From: Paralvinella palmiformis
Lineage: Eukaryota; Annelida; Polychaeta; Terebellida; Alvinellidae
Direction of reading: 5' to 3'
NCBI GenBank assembly: GCA_025642065.1
Contig: JAODUP010000953.1
Span: 1 to 64,000 of the forward strand
DNA: 64,000 bases
In this document: positions 1 to 12,800 of the stretch, piece by piece
Layout of the letters: the number at the start of each line of letters is the position of its first letter
Numbering within the stretch: the first letter of the stretch is position 1
The notes under the pieces: model-generated
The model's input: the letters and a program-made list of their open reading frames with translations, nothing else
Databases searched by the model: none
What the model was told of the DNA's origin: nothing
Made by a program: the position numbers and the translations under genes

Positions 1-168
1 ATTCAATTAGATACTCCGCCCACACTCACACACACACATACGCACACCTACATGCATGCATACATGTATACATACATACATACATACATACGCATACACA
101 CATAAACAATCACACACATAGACACACACAGACACACAACCACACACATACACTCACACACATATATA

Positions 169-230
<62 letters not shown>

Positions 231-232
231 AC
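1..232. repeat. Compound microsatellite, CA/CATA then (ATG)n
   Basis: A CA- and CATA-rich tract is followed at about 168-230 by an almost perfect trinucleotide array, read as ATG on the plus strand. The poly-Ser and poly-Ile open frames across it are products of the repeat and are not genes. Confidence 0.9.
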
Positions 233-1429
233 ATGTAATAATAAAAATAACACTAAAATATTCAGTGACTTTGTTGTGATTAAAATAATCCAATCATGTC
301 CAATAAGAGAGATAGGTGATGGCTTTGTAAGAAATAAATACAAGACGAGTAATAAATAAATCGTAGTTGAATAAATATAATTGATTTCTGACAGGAAGCA
401 GCTGCTTTTAAAACCTAAATTACTTAATCAAACATACACACTGATGCAGGTGAATCGGGTAATATTAGTTAGTACAAAATGATTATATATGATGCTTTAA
501 ACTGCTACCGCGCAGTTATGATATTGACTAATTACGAACAAAAGAGCTACTTCTATAATATGATGTTGTCACTTTAATTTCTTTTCTATTCAAACCTCGT
601 TTGAGGTGATAGCACATATTAGAACAGGGAAGTCTAAAATAATTTATCTCTGTTAAGGAATGATGTAAATTATATACTGATAAATAAACCCACTCCACGT
701 CCACTTAAATGCGCACGCGCAAGCATACACACACGTTCAAACAAAAACAAAGACAGGTTGAGACACTATTTATCTTAGTATATATATATGATTATTTTAT
801 TATTGTTTGTAGACTTGAACTGCTTAAAATTGTTATATTCTTAACCAAATATATATGAATACGATGATAAATAATCCACTCTCTGACTCACTAACTCATT
901 CATTTATTCATTCTTTCTTTCACTAACTCACTTACTCACTCATTCACTCACTCACTCACATACCCAATCAGTAATGCATTCACTCCTTCATTTATTCATT
1001 GATACAATCATTCATTCATCCAATCATTCATTCAGTAACTCAATCACAGAACGACTCAATCACTAATGCCTCAGTGTTGCTATATTGTAAGGATATCTCT
1101 TGCAGTGGGACACGAAAGAATGTATACAATTGTATACGGATTATCTCTAATTTCAGTTACAAGACGACATATGTCTCACGTAACTAGTTCAAATGAGATG
1201 CAAATTCAACATACATAAACATAAATAATCAGAAACAAGGCGAATTATAAGAGGTAAATACAAGAGTGGTAGATGGGTTACCTTCACGCCTGGTACAAAG
1301 TTTCACTTCTAATCATGTACTTTTATGACATCACACAGAAAAGCCATGTCATGGTAAAACATGAAAAATAAAAATATATCAAAAGGAAAACCACTATCTG
1401 CGAACTTTTAGCAATGTTTTTATTACATT
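233..1429. other. AT-rich gene-free flank with a degenerate CATT/CACT tract
   Basis: I see no coding signal here. At about 880-1050 there is a degenerate tetranucleotide tract of CATT, CACT and CAAT units. The remainder is unique AT-rich sequence upstream of the first cysteine-rich paralogue. Confidence 0.6.
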
Positions 1430-1437
1430 TGACGTCA
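1430..1437. promoter_or_regulatory. Palindromic CRE/ATF-like site TGACGTCA
   Basis: A perfect 8-bp cAMP-response-element palindrome lies about 130 bp upstream of the TATA box at 1560. Its position would suit a proximal regulatory site, but a single 8-mer is weak evidence and I did not find an equivalent site upstream of the intact paralogue on the minus strand. Confidence 0.3.
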
Positions 1438-1559
1438 AAAGAATAAAATATTGACTTCTATAATTGTCTACATCTGGAAAAGTGGTCTTCAATTGTTTTC
1501 GGAAGTACAGTGTATGTGTACTGCGACACAATCATTAATTAAATTGACATCTTGTTCTC

Positions 1560-1567
1560 TATAAAAG
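1560..1567 (+). promoter_or_regulatory. TATA box of cysteine-rich paralogue 1
   Basis: The sequence is TATAAAAG. A TCAGTTGAGTGATACAC block follows with its first A 44 bp after the TATA start. The same block lies at the same 44-bp spacing downstream of the TATA box at 7656 on the minus strand, so this core promoter was duplicated together with the gene. Confidence 0.7.
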
Positions 1568-1589
1568 ACGAGCTGTTGGAAGGGAAGAC

Positions 1590-2866
1590 ATAGAGCTCAA
1601 TTCAGTTGAGTGATACACGGAACGCTAACTGCCTCTCGGGTGAGTTACTTTTGTCACTCCTTTCTGAAAGTGAAACATTATAAATTAGAATTCATAGCAA
1701 GCTACGATATCACTAAATGATCACTTCGTTTGAGATGAGGTAAATTATGCATTATTCATAACATTATTATAAAATTGTTTCGTTTCTTCCCACATTTCTA
1801 TCAGTATGCTGCGTCATATCGTTCTCGTCTTCCTCTGTGTTACGGTTGCGGTCACATCGGGATGGAAGTTGAAATTCAAAATCCTCAAAAGCGATGAGTG
1901 GTTCAATCTTTTTTACTAGAAAATCGATGTCAAGGAAATTTCAATGATGCGCTAGATTCTGTATGTTAGTGTGTTGGTGACCAGCTACAGGTTAACTCAG
2001 GTTCGAGTAATCGCAATCGGTAATCGTATTCGATTGTATCCGATTACATGATATCAAGCAGTCGTAATCGTAATCGCTATTAAATTAACGCATGCGTTAG
2101 TGAACATAAACAAGAATACATGTTGACTCTCCACCCTCAGTTGTCGATGTGTAAATGTTTATCTGATGGTCTTTTAATACATTTTCGTAGTTTTTCGATG
2201 CCATTTCTACCCCTCGCATATGGATACAAATAGCAAGAATGCTAACAGCCTATAACAGACATTCCTCAAGAAACTGGGCTAATGAATGTTGGAATACATT
2301 TGTAGAAGATCTCTGTTCTTGTGATAACAATAACCTCCAGGTAAGTATCAATATCTTACAAGTAAAATTGGAAATTAGTGACTGAATTAGAACGTAATAA
2401 AGATAAATAAAATAATAATATCATTTAATATTGTTTCCTTTATCTTGGTTCTCATTTGATGTTAGAAGATAAGGTTGGTCAATAATTAATCCCAAAATAA
2501 TGGAAATTAGAGCAAAGCATAGGATAAATAAAACTATGTTCAGATATTGATAGTTATGTTTAAAAACATTGACCTTAATTCGAATGATTTATCAATGACT
2601 AGTGAACAATGCGATGTTGAAATAAACACCTTCATTTGCAGTTCAACTGTCCAAAAACAACAACAACAACAATAATAATTCCAACAAAAAAACTGCAACA
2701 ACAACCTCAATTCCAGCAACTCTAACAATATTTCCAACAACAACTCCAATAACAACAACGTGAACAACTCTTCCAACAACAACCTCAACAACAACAATTC
2801 CAACAACAACAACTCCACATCAGAAAAATATCGTTACTGACAAGTATGATTTAATATTCTTGTTCA
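1590..2866 (+). pseudogene. Decayed paralogue 1 of a small secreted Cys-rich protein
   Basis: The exon layout matches the intact gene at 6082-7401 on the minus strand. An untranslated exon ends at 1639 (donor GTGAGT). A signal-peptide exon covers 1805-1990 with its ATG at 1806, a 50-codon exon covers 2191-2340 (donor GTAAGT), and a Thr/Gln-rich last exon starts at 2642 and stops at 2723-2725. The signal peptide reads well, but the frame ends at TAG 1917-1919. Homology resumes in another frame (FNDALDSVC) and meets a second TAG at 1967-1969, exactly between the two cysteines of the C-x-C motif. The second coding exon is open and keeps ECWNTFVEDLCSC. An AATAAA signal lies near 3147. The intact signal peptide and splice sites indicate recent decay. 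A short secreted peptide of 37 codons ending at 1916 cannot be excluded. Confidence 0.75.
2000..2085. repeat. Cluster of GTAATCG/CGATTAC motifs
   Basis: About eight copies of TAATCG or its complement CGATTA occur within 85 bp, inside the intron after the signal-peptide exon of paralogue 1. The tract could be a transposon fragment or a block of homeodomain-like TAATC sites. I cannot distinguish these. Confidence 0.4.
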
Positions 2867-3472
2867 TGTAGATATTCTATTTAAGTTTGATGCGACTTTT
2901 CAAAGATTTTGTAATGCTGCCATTTTGAACAAAGTGGTGTATACGATTTCCGGTTTTCCATGTTATGTTATGTCATGCCATGCTGCTATGTCACTGGTTA
3001 ATTAGGTCATCTATAACTAGCTCTCATTATCTGTAGATCACTCCGAAATACAGAAAAAGAACAATAATATTTACGTCTTACCGGTAACAATATAGATGAA
3101 GAGACAATTGCAGAAATGATCTTTTGCTGATATATGCTGAGAATATAAATAAACATAAATCCAAGAATTATTACAAACATAGACTTTGTTAATGGTTTAT
3201 TTACTAAAAACAGAACTTCTACAGAACAACTAAAAAAAGAACAGCATAAACTATTCCCTTAAATAATCTACTTCTTCGGTCAACATACTGTGTCAATAAA
3301 ACAAAAATTAATCATCACGTCTGTGATTCTTCACGTGCCACCTGCAGTTTGAATATTTTTACTTTAATCACTTTATTTGATTTGTGACAAATATTCCCAC
3401 CTAATAATTAACCATCGATTGGACGGGATCGGCTTTTCTCATTAGAGTCGCAAGGAAAGAGGAAGGCGTGTC

Positions 3473-4190
3473 TATAAAAACTGACTGTTATCCTGCGAAT
3501 TATACGACCTCTGTTCTATTGAGTCATACACATACAAGCTAATGTCGCCTTTCAGGTGAGGTATAGTTTCTATTCAATCATTTAAATGCGATATTAATAT
3601 TCCGATTGTTTGATCCTAGTTTTCCTTCGCGTTCGAATCACTGTCAGTTCAGCATCGAGGCTGAATTTCGGTAAACACGGAAGAAGATCATCCCGTTCCA
3701 GTGATTTAAACAGCTATCGATTGGTTAATTATGCCAAATATCTAAACGGACATTTTCCACTAATTCTACTCCAAAACGGTAGCTTGGTCAACTTCAGTGA
3801 AGCATTAGATTCCGTATGGCACTGGTTTGACGAAGAGACTAAAGGTTATTTGACAAGCCAAAAGCGTGTTTGTTTTGATCATGACGTCGATATTTCTTAA
3901 ATAGGAAGAAATCATTTGTACGAAACAGATTAGGAAATGGAAGCAAAATATATCAATGGCATCAAAATATAGAAATATTATGATACTAATACGATATGGA
4001 CATCTTTCAAACGGGTTTCTTCTTCTGTATCTGCCGCTAGAAGATGGCTTGAAGTGTCTAAGGCTATAAATCAATATGGGAGACTGGTTGACAAACCATG
4101 GACTGATGATTGCTGGACTAATTTCTTAGGCGATCTCTGTGTGTCCTGGATGACAACAATCTGCTGTAATATTTGCTGAAGTAGAACTCA
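3473..4190 (+). pseudogene. Diverged paralogue 3 of the Cys-rich family, probably dead
   Basis: A TATA box lies at 3473-3480 and an untranslated exon ends at 3555 (donor GTGAGG). The signal-peptide/N-terminal exon is recognisable from about 3610 to 3844 (ILVFL, then NFSEALDSV). No ATG is present at the expected start, the cysteine before the FxxAL block is Ser, and the C-x-C pair is W-H-W. The following exon homology (about 4015-4175) keeps the TDDCWTNFLGDLC stretch, but no AG acceptor is seen where expected and the frame slips after the final cysteines. The open reading frame from 3610 to 3900 uses a TTG and runs into the intron. I read this as an old pseudogene. A neofunctionalised copy with an unseen start exon is possible but less likely. 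Confidence 0.65.
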
Positions 4191-4290
4191 ACCGAAGCTG
4201 CAACAAATATTCACTGGTGAAAGCACTCAGATCTCAGTACTTACACACAATTTCTATTAATATGTGTGTTTTGGCAACTTTATAGCTATG
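4170..4290. repeat. About 120-bp direct repeat, copy 1
   Basis: The sequence from GCTGAAGTAGAACTCAACC to about TTTATAGCTATG is repeated with some divergence at 5106-5227. It starts within or just after the last recognisable exon of paralogue 3. The LINE fragment at 4330-4830 lies between the two copies. Confidence 0.75.
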
Positions 4291-4329
4291 GATGTAACAG
4301 ATTTACATCTATAAAAGTACATAATTATT

Positions 4330-4830
4330 TCCAGCCAATACATAATATATTCAGCTAGGAAAAGCTGAAACAAAAAGATTAGTTTTTATCTTCTTTTTGA
4401 AGTTATACAGGGTCTTGCACTTTCTGATGGTTACTGGAAGATTATTCCATAAGGTTGCAGCAGCCTTTCTGAAACATCTATTACCGTATGTCACTCCACG
4501 TGTTGTTGGTACGGCTAAGGATGCTCCCGACTCAGACCATAGATACCTTGTCGGCTGATACGGTACGACAAGTTCCTCTAAGTACCGAGGAGAAGTCCCT
4601 TGAAGCGCCTTAAAAGTGAACATCAAAATCTTATACTGCGACCTATATATAACCGGAAGCCAATGCAGGGAGTTCAACACTGGTGTTATATGTTCTCTTT
4701 TATGAGTGCGAGTGACTAACCTGGCAGAATAATTCCGTACTTTCTGTAGCCGTGTCATCAGTGTGCTTGGAAGACCATACAGGGGAGCGTTGCCGTAATT
4801 TAACCTAGATGTTATCGGGGCGTGTCACAG
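4330..4830 (-). mobile_element. 5'-truncated non-LTR retrotransposon, end of ORF2
   Basis: The minus strand carries an uninterrupted frame of about 155 codons from near 4825 to 4351. It contains LQKVRNYSARLV, LHWLPV and a CFRKAAATLWNNLP stretch, the region after the reverse-transcriptase domain in CR1/L2-like LINE ORF2 proteins. It stops normally at the end of ORF2 and lacks everything 5'. The clean frame suggests a fairly recent, 5'-truncated insertion. Clade assignment is from memory of these motifs. Confidence 0.8.
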
Positions 4831-5105
4831 TGTTTTGCAAGCATCCAATGTGATGTACCGCCTGATATGACCAATATTACGAATTTGGTAATAACAGGCT
4901 TTGGATATTGCATTTACCTGCCTCTCCAAAATAGTTATGAATATAGAATCATCACAGCTTATTCTAAATACAAAAATCTAGCTAGTTCCTTGGTTTCTAG
5001 CAAAAATGTAAGACAACGTTATATTAAACAATGTTTCCAGTAAAGCAACTTAAACTTAATTACAAAATTCTCAGCCCTAGTAATTACTTGAGTAAAACAA
5101 ATAAA

Positions 5106-5227
5106 TATTTCCTGAAGTAGAACTCAACCGAAGCTGCAACAAACTTTCATTAGTGACACCAGTCAGATCTAAGTACTTACACATAATTTCATTTAATAAG
5201 TGTGTTTTGACATCTTTATAGCTATGA
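5106..5227. repeat. About 120-bp direct repeat, copy 2
   Basis: This is the second copy of the segment at 4170-4290, with scattered substitutions. The pair brackets the LINE fragment. They are far too long and too diverged to be that element's own target duplication, so a segmental duplication of the 3' flank of paralogue 3 is more likely. Confidence 0.75.
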
Positions 5228-5374
5228 AAGGAAAATTGTAAAATTGGTTTATTTTCAATTTCTCAAATCAAAACAATTATTTTGATTACAGTGACAGCGC
5301 TTCATTCTAGACAAAGACTACAAAGCTAGGGAATTCTGGTTTAAATATTGCTGGCAAAGTAAATACTTTAGAAG

Positions 5375-5560
5375 TGCGCTCCGGTGGTCTAGCGGTTAAG
5401 CACCCGGCACTTGGTGCCAAGGGGTCACAGGTTCGATCCAAGGAAGAGGGTCGAAACCTTTCCAGAGATTAATTTCTCGGCTCACAACATCGTAGGTGGT
5501 ATTATTTAGACACATGAACTGGGTAAAGGTTTTTTACAACCGAAACTAGTCGTGATATTT
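5375..5560 (+). mobile_element. tRNA-derived SINE, family A
   Basis: A tRNA-like head has an A box (GGTCTAGCGGTTAAGC) and a B box (GGTTCGATCC). A GTCGAAACCTTTCCAGAGATT body and a 'cggctcacaacatcgtaggtgg' region follow. The same body is found at 18125-18242 and about 35070-35386, both on the minus strand, which shows it is a dispersed element and not a functional tRNA gene. Confidence 0.8.
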
Positions 5561-5799
5561 TGGCTGAGTGAATACTTCTACTATTTCTGCTATTTGTCGG
5601 AGGTATCAGAATTATAATCATAATATATATTATATGTACTAATATTTATGCTTAATTTCCAATTATAGATGCATTATATATATAGTAATATAAACAATTT
5701 GTTTGAACTTTAGGTAGTGATTGTTTGGTCAAAATTCTGTAAGAATTATAAACATCACGAAAACCTGAGTTCAAGCCTCTAATATATGTAACCTAAAAC

Positions 5800-5831
5800 A
5801 CACACACACGCACGCACGCACGCACGCACGC
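5800..5831. repeat. CA then (CACG)n microsatellite
   Basis: A short tract of CA units is followed by five to six CACG units. No gene is seen between the SINE at 5375 and the last exon of the cysteine-rich gene. Confidence 0.85.
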
Positions 5832-5997
5832 TTACACTCACATACATTTAGGTAATACGTTTTTTCATTAAAGTTGTTTCTTTTTTCAGTGTGCTCATCA
5901 ATTATGTATGTTTTATCTAATTTTCTAATGATGGCTACTTTCATCAACAATCAATCACACTTAACTCAATCAATAATACCGACAGATTTTCTAAATC

Positions 5998-6003
5998 TTT
6001 ATT
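5998..6003 (-). terminator. AATAAA polyadenylation signal of the Cys-rich gene
   Basis: On the minus strand AATAAA lies about 80 bp after the stop codon at 6082. Distance and orientation fit the 3' end of this short gene. Confidence 0.45.
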
Positions 6004-6081
6004 GGATGCAGAGAAAGAGGAATTAGTTGCCGGCAACGAAAAACAGGGAAAGTCCATCGAATATCTACACGAACAAGAATA

Positions 6082-7401
<1,320 letters not shown>

Positions 7402-7648
7402 ACTGATAGAAATCTGGGAAGAAACGAGAGAAGCTTATAAGAACAATGAGCATATTATATACTTGGAAGAGTCGTAGAAAGAGGAAGATTAATGCAGTAT
7501 TATCATGACATACCAAACAACTTACCTTTAATTGGTCCAGTTTCAGAAACGAGTGAAAAGATAACTCACCTGGTAGGCGATCAGCAGCAGCTAACTAGTG
7601 TATCACTCAACTGAATGAAGCTATACGCTTTAAGCCGGATTAGCTCGA

Positions 7649-7656
7649 CTTTTATA
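7649..7656 (-). promoter_or_regulatory. TATA box of the intact Cys-rich gene
   Basis: On the minus strand the site reads TATAAAAG, identical to paralogue 1. The TCAGTTGAGTGATACAC block follows at the same 44-bp spacing, then a short untranslated exon ends at 7570. Similarity to paralogue 1 also continues upstream (for example the CGGAAG and TTGACG/TTGACA blocks). Confidence 0.7.
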
Positions 7657-7659
7657 GCT

Positions 7660-9562
7660 AAAAATACGTCAAACTTAATTACTGGGAGTGTTCTAGTATG
7701 TCCACAATGTGCTTCCGGTTGTACTTGAAAAGTACTTTCGCAGATGTTAAAAGTTAGGAAAGTCAATATTTTCTTCCTTTCATTGAGGCACGTGGATGAT
7801 TTTTTGAAAATTTCCAATAAAGAAAAGAAAGACCACTATTTTGAATCACAGTTTTAATATTTAATCATTCACGACAGATCTGCTAGAAATAGAGAACATG
7901 TACGTAAACGTTATTAAACCTATTCGAGTATATTTTATAAGTTGTAATTTACGACGAAATTTCCCTGTTTAATCGTCCAGAGTTTGAATTAATAATTTAT
8001 GAGTTCCTGTGCCATTGCATTAATCCACACTGCTAAAACACACGCGTGTGCACACACACGCACATAAATGCACACATAGACATGCGCGCACAGCCGCCTT
8101 CCAGCAAACATATTTAGAGCATATAGATGGTACTATTTGTTGATTGTTTCACGGTAATTATGAGATTGTGGCAAAGCGCCACCTAGTGTATGTAGCAGGA
8201 AAGCATAATATGAGAAATTGACATGAGATAAAGCCATGGCCGTCAGCTATTTTTATGTTTACTATTTTAATTCGACTTGATTGTGCTGGGTCATGGATGC
8301 TATGAAACTCCATGGTTGGTGGAGAATACATGTAGTACAGTTGAAAAGGTCCCCTTTGCTCTATCATTATCGTCGATAATGGTCTTTCTTTCGGATGAGA
8401 TGCGTTTATATAGGTTGGATTTCCCTCTTATTTCAGCAAGTTACACGATTAATATGTCTCCATGTAACATATCTTTGGTCTGAATACGCCTGTTGAGTGA
8501 GTGAGTGGGTGGGTGAGTGAGTGAGTGAATTATTTAACCTCGTGGTCAGGTATGTTTAGGAAAGGATACAATATGAGTAATATAACGTGGAATTAGTAAA
8601 TTTATCATTTTGTAAATTAAACGGATCTAATTATTTCGGACTTCCCTTTTCTAATATAAGTCCTATCATCTGGAACAAATTATAGGTCGACTAGAATATA
8701 AATTGACAACAAAAGATTATAGAAGTAAGTGTTGGTTTGTTAGCTATTAGACAACACCAAAGCTGTGCGTTGGTAGTTTAAAACTAAATATTTTTTCTAG
8801 CCATCCAATGGAGTCCTTTTGTTACCCGATTCAACTGCATCGATGTGTATATTTGATTATGTAATTAAAATTTTTAAAGGCAGCTGTTTCCTGTATGAGG
8901 TCAATTATGTTTATGCAGAAACGATTTATTTGCATGCGTGCGTGCGTGCGTGCGTGCGTGTGTGCGTGCGTGCGTGTGTGCGTGCGTGCGTGGTAAAGCG
9001 TGCGTTTTGTGATTGGTAAAGCAGGATTTATAAAAGTCAGCTTTATTATGCTAATAGACAATTTCTGCGACGCATGCGCAATTCACATCTACTGTAGTTT
9101 GCGGGTCAGTGAAGCCAAGTAAAAGCATGGAACAAGAAGTGTAATTCACTAATTATTTACAAATTTACGTGCTTCTAGCAATTTCAATGTTTATTAAATA
9201 TAGCATAGAATTATTTTTACCAATAGATAACATTATTTGTATGAGGAAATTTGACAATTTATTTTTGCCTGGAAAAATTACATGTTATTGAAAATAAGTC
9301 ATCAAGTTGGGAACTGTAATAGACATGTTATCAATATATGAAGCATATTCTGATCTCCGTGATCTCACGATTGGTAAAAGAATGTTTTCCTCAGACGGTT
9401 CAGCGAGCCCGGTGAAACGTGACCCATAAACGGACGTTCGCTAGATGGCGCAGTCGTCGCGGAAATTGTCTATTATGAACTTATGTTATACGTTATAAGA
9501 GGTTATTAGAAGTCAATAAAAACAACAAAACGTGGATAAAGAGTGTAAAACATTTCTTATTT

Positions 9563-9627
<65 letters not shown>

Positions 9628-10085
9628 CTGAGATAGCATATGAAGTGTCATAATTATTTCATAGAAGGAAATCGATGGATAGATTAGTGAATGAATGAAT
9701 GCCATTCAATGACGCATTGGCACAAGTTAGGTCATTCAGTGTCCTAGAATGTTTTTTTTAAACAGTTTTAAAAATATATTATAAAACAATCGAATAATTG
9801 ATGACGAAAAAGGTAATATATATATTTATTGTTTTCCCAGAACACAGACAGACAAAGAATTAGGACAACAGTATAGGTTTTTTTTATAATAGATATAACA
9901 GATCACATAGGACGTATTATATTTAACATTGTTATTGTATTTCCGGTGTAAGCTGTAGCTAATTTATTAATAGAGGAATAATTGTGGATGTGCTGTGTTC
10001 ACTAACAATTGCCATTTAATTATTTAATTATCTCATCTGGGGTAAAAAGGAGCTAAAACAATCATAACAGTGTACATAGATACAG
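7660..10085. other. Gene-free interval with microsatellites
   Basis: No gene is supported. The interval includes a (TGCG)n array at about 8937-8996, a GTGA/GTGGGT tract at 8494-8530 and an AC-then-AT microsatellite at 9564-9624. The short reading frames at 8158-8483 show no motif or splice pattern that I recognise. Confidence 0.6.
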
Positions 10086-10094
10086 AATCATCAC

Positions 10095-10205
10095 AATGTG
10101 ATGCAGCACCTAGTCTCTGGAATACACTGCCTGCCGACATTAGAGAAAGTAAGACAATGGAGACATTCACAAAACTTTAAAACTTATTATTTTCTAGTCC
10201 ACTAT
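10095..10205 (+). mobile_element. Short LINE ORF2 C-terminal remnant
   Basis: The frame reads APSLWNTLPADIRESKTMET, the conserved stretch near the end of CR1-like ORF2 proteins. It corresponds to the end of ORF2 in the LINE at 59640-62095 and to the LINE at 4330-4830. Nothing else of the element is clear here. Confidence 0.7.
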
Positions 10206-10587
10206 GGCCATTGAACAAATCTAGTCATTCTCAATAATATGAAAATATAGCATGTTTGTATCCAAATTTGTTTTCTAAACAATAATAATTCGAGATAATC
10301 TTATAACAGTATATTACAATGATTTAGCTTAATTGATCATGTTTTGTTTTTATTTTAATTTAAAAAAAATTGTTCTTCTTATATTATTACGTCATAATGC
10401 TAAATACCACTATATTGTAATATTTCATTTTACAGGAAATCTATATTGTTTTCGTGTCATTTTAACCTTTGACCTTGCTATTTCTTACATTGATATATTC
10501 TGTGAAAAGAGTGTTATATAAATATGGTATACAAATAAATAAATTGTGCATTGCGACTACGGATACATAGTCATCATATTGTACATT

Positions 10588-10920
10588 ATGATTACAGGTA
10601 CAGAATCACCGCATTGTAAATGTTCAGTACAAATACAGAATCATCACATTGAACGTTGTGATTACAGATACAGAATCATCACACTGTAAATTGGGATTAC
10701 AGATACAGAATCATCACACTGTAAATTGGGATTACAGATACAGAATCATCACACTGTAAATTGGGTTTACAGATACAGAATCATCACACTTTAAATTGGG
10801 ATTACAGATACAGAATCATCACACTGTACATTGAGATTACAGATACATAATAATAAGATTGTACATTGTGATTATAAATACAGAATCATCACATTGTACA
10901 TTGTTACTACAGATATGGAA
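10588..10920. repeat. 35-bp tandem repeat (TACAGAATCATCACACTG core)
   Basis: About eight to nine head-to-tail units of roughly 35 bp are present. The central four to five, at about 10655-10830, are nearly identical, and the outer units diverge progressively. A related single unit appears at about 10076-10100. Confidence 0.85.
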
Positions 10921-11299
10921 TCCCGCAAATGTGATACAAAATGGGGGTACATTAGAGTGGATATACATTTATAGAAGATGCTGCATGGATTACGATTAAC
11001 TTTATGAAGTATTATATTCGGACCTGTTTAGTTTAGTGTTTCGGCTTATACGTTATGTATATAGTTAATCCCCATAATTGCATCCCATTTTTCATTTTTG
11101 CTGACATTTGGGTTAATACAGAACGTCTTTATGGTATATGCTATTGCCAAGAAATCTCGTTTTCAATTGTCTCTAGTAATACGCTTGGCGTGGAACTCAT
11201 CCACACTTCCGGAATCCTACTGACAAATATCTTTGAGTCAAAAAACTGTCCATTTAATTATGTTTACGTTTCTGTTTACGTTAACACTTGAACTTATAG

Positions 11300-11790
11300 G
11301 CCGGTAAAGATTCGCCACATATAACATAGGCAACTGGCAACTAACATTCACTAAATATCTAAATGGTCTGGCTTGCTATTGGTGAAGATTTATTACATAG
11401 GAACACGGTCTGGTGAAAATTTACTCTAAATCAAATTTGCCGGGCTTACTTTTAGTGGAGGAATATTTACTTCCAATCAAATTTAGGATGATGATGATGA
11501 TGATGATGATGACTTACTGCACATAAACTCGGCCGAGCCAACTATTGTCCAGTGAAAACCTACTCGGTGACAATAAGTCCTATTGGTCAGTGAATATTTA
11601 CTCCATATACTCCGAATATTCAATTACTACTAGATCAGTCTAATCTGCTATTGGCAGGCGAATATTTACTTGATGTTGGCCTTCTAGATAAGCGCTCTTG
11701 GTCCGCTGTTGACTGGTGAATAACAAATCTTAATATGAAAATAATCCTGGCTGTTATTGACCGGCAAATGTTTAATTAACATTGCATCAT
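11300..11790. repeat. Degenerate dispersed motif array
   Basis: Variants of CTATTGGTCAGTGAATATTT recur at about 11375, 11410, 11452, 11547, 11580, 11650, 11710 and 11752 with irregular spacing. A short (ATG)n at 11479-11512 interrupts them. This looks like an old decayed tandem array. Confidence 0.5.
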
Positions 11791-12800
11791 TCCTGTCCTA
11801 TTATTTAAAAAGCACAATTATTAAATTATAAGCTATTATACTGCTAGGTATCAAATGAGTACTTATTGTTTACGATATCAGCACGGCCTAGTGTTACTCC
11901 AGTAAATTCAGTAGCTCGTATCGACGTTCCCCCTGATATATTAAGACACGTGTTAGTGGTATCAACATTTTACTGGCTGACTAAGAGGGCTCAGTAAGAC
12001 CTTCATTTTCTCATATTCACCACATAACAAGGTTCTGCCCCTTATGAATAACCATGCGGAAGTTATCATCAAGCGTAGGGTATAACGTCAGTTGTGTCTA
12101 CCGTCTGTAACAATCAAACTCGGATAAAACTCAGTATTTGGTAATGAAACCGCCCCCACTTGAGCAGTTAAAGGGGGAGCCATATCCCTTCCTCCAGCAA
12201 TGCAACAACATGAAGTAATACTGGATCATCAACAGCAGCCACCAGCACAGAGGAACTCACATTGGCCATTATTTCAGACTTGGAGTTTAATGCTGCCCAT
12301 TTCGTGCGGTGCTAGAGAATATATTGCGTGACGTAATTATTCGCAATCGGTATTCATTTAGTCCCTGCACATGGGTAAGGGAAAGGAAAGCCCAGTACAC
12401 ACATTTTAGTTGCCTCCACCTTCGTGGATATGGGCATCTAGTTACAGCAAGGAGTCTGGGATCATCCGATATAGAATAAAAATATTTGGATTTCCTGTCA
12501 TCATAAACCAAACAGGCTGAAAACAATTAGTTTCAAACCTTTACATAATCATGCAACACACACACACACACACACACAAAACAGATGTGTGTGTATGTAT
12601 GTATGTACCCCGCCCTAACATCATTAATTGGTTCCACAAACCTCGACGTATCCAGGTTTTTGATGTAAACCAGTCGGAACACCTTCCGATGCAAATAATT
12701 TATTATACGTTACATATTTTTTATGTTTTCAATATGCTTTATTCTATTTTGGATTGTTTTAAAATCCTTTTTTTTGTGTTTTACGGTTAATTTATTTGTT
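11791..12800. other. No gene recognised
   Basis: Apart from a short CA tract at 12553-12580, the interval is unique sequence. Reading frames here are short and lack recognisable motifs or splice context. Confidence 0.55.

Noticed and set aside
5375..5450. A functional tRNA gene
   Set aside because: The A and B boxes are present, but the same tRNA-like head continues into a conserved SINE body in several copies. A normal acceptor stem was not seen.
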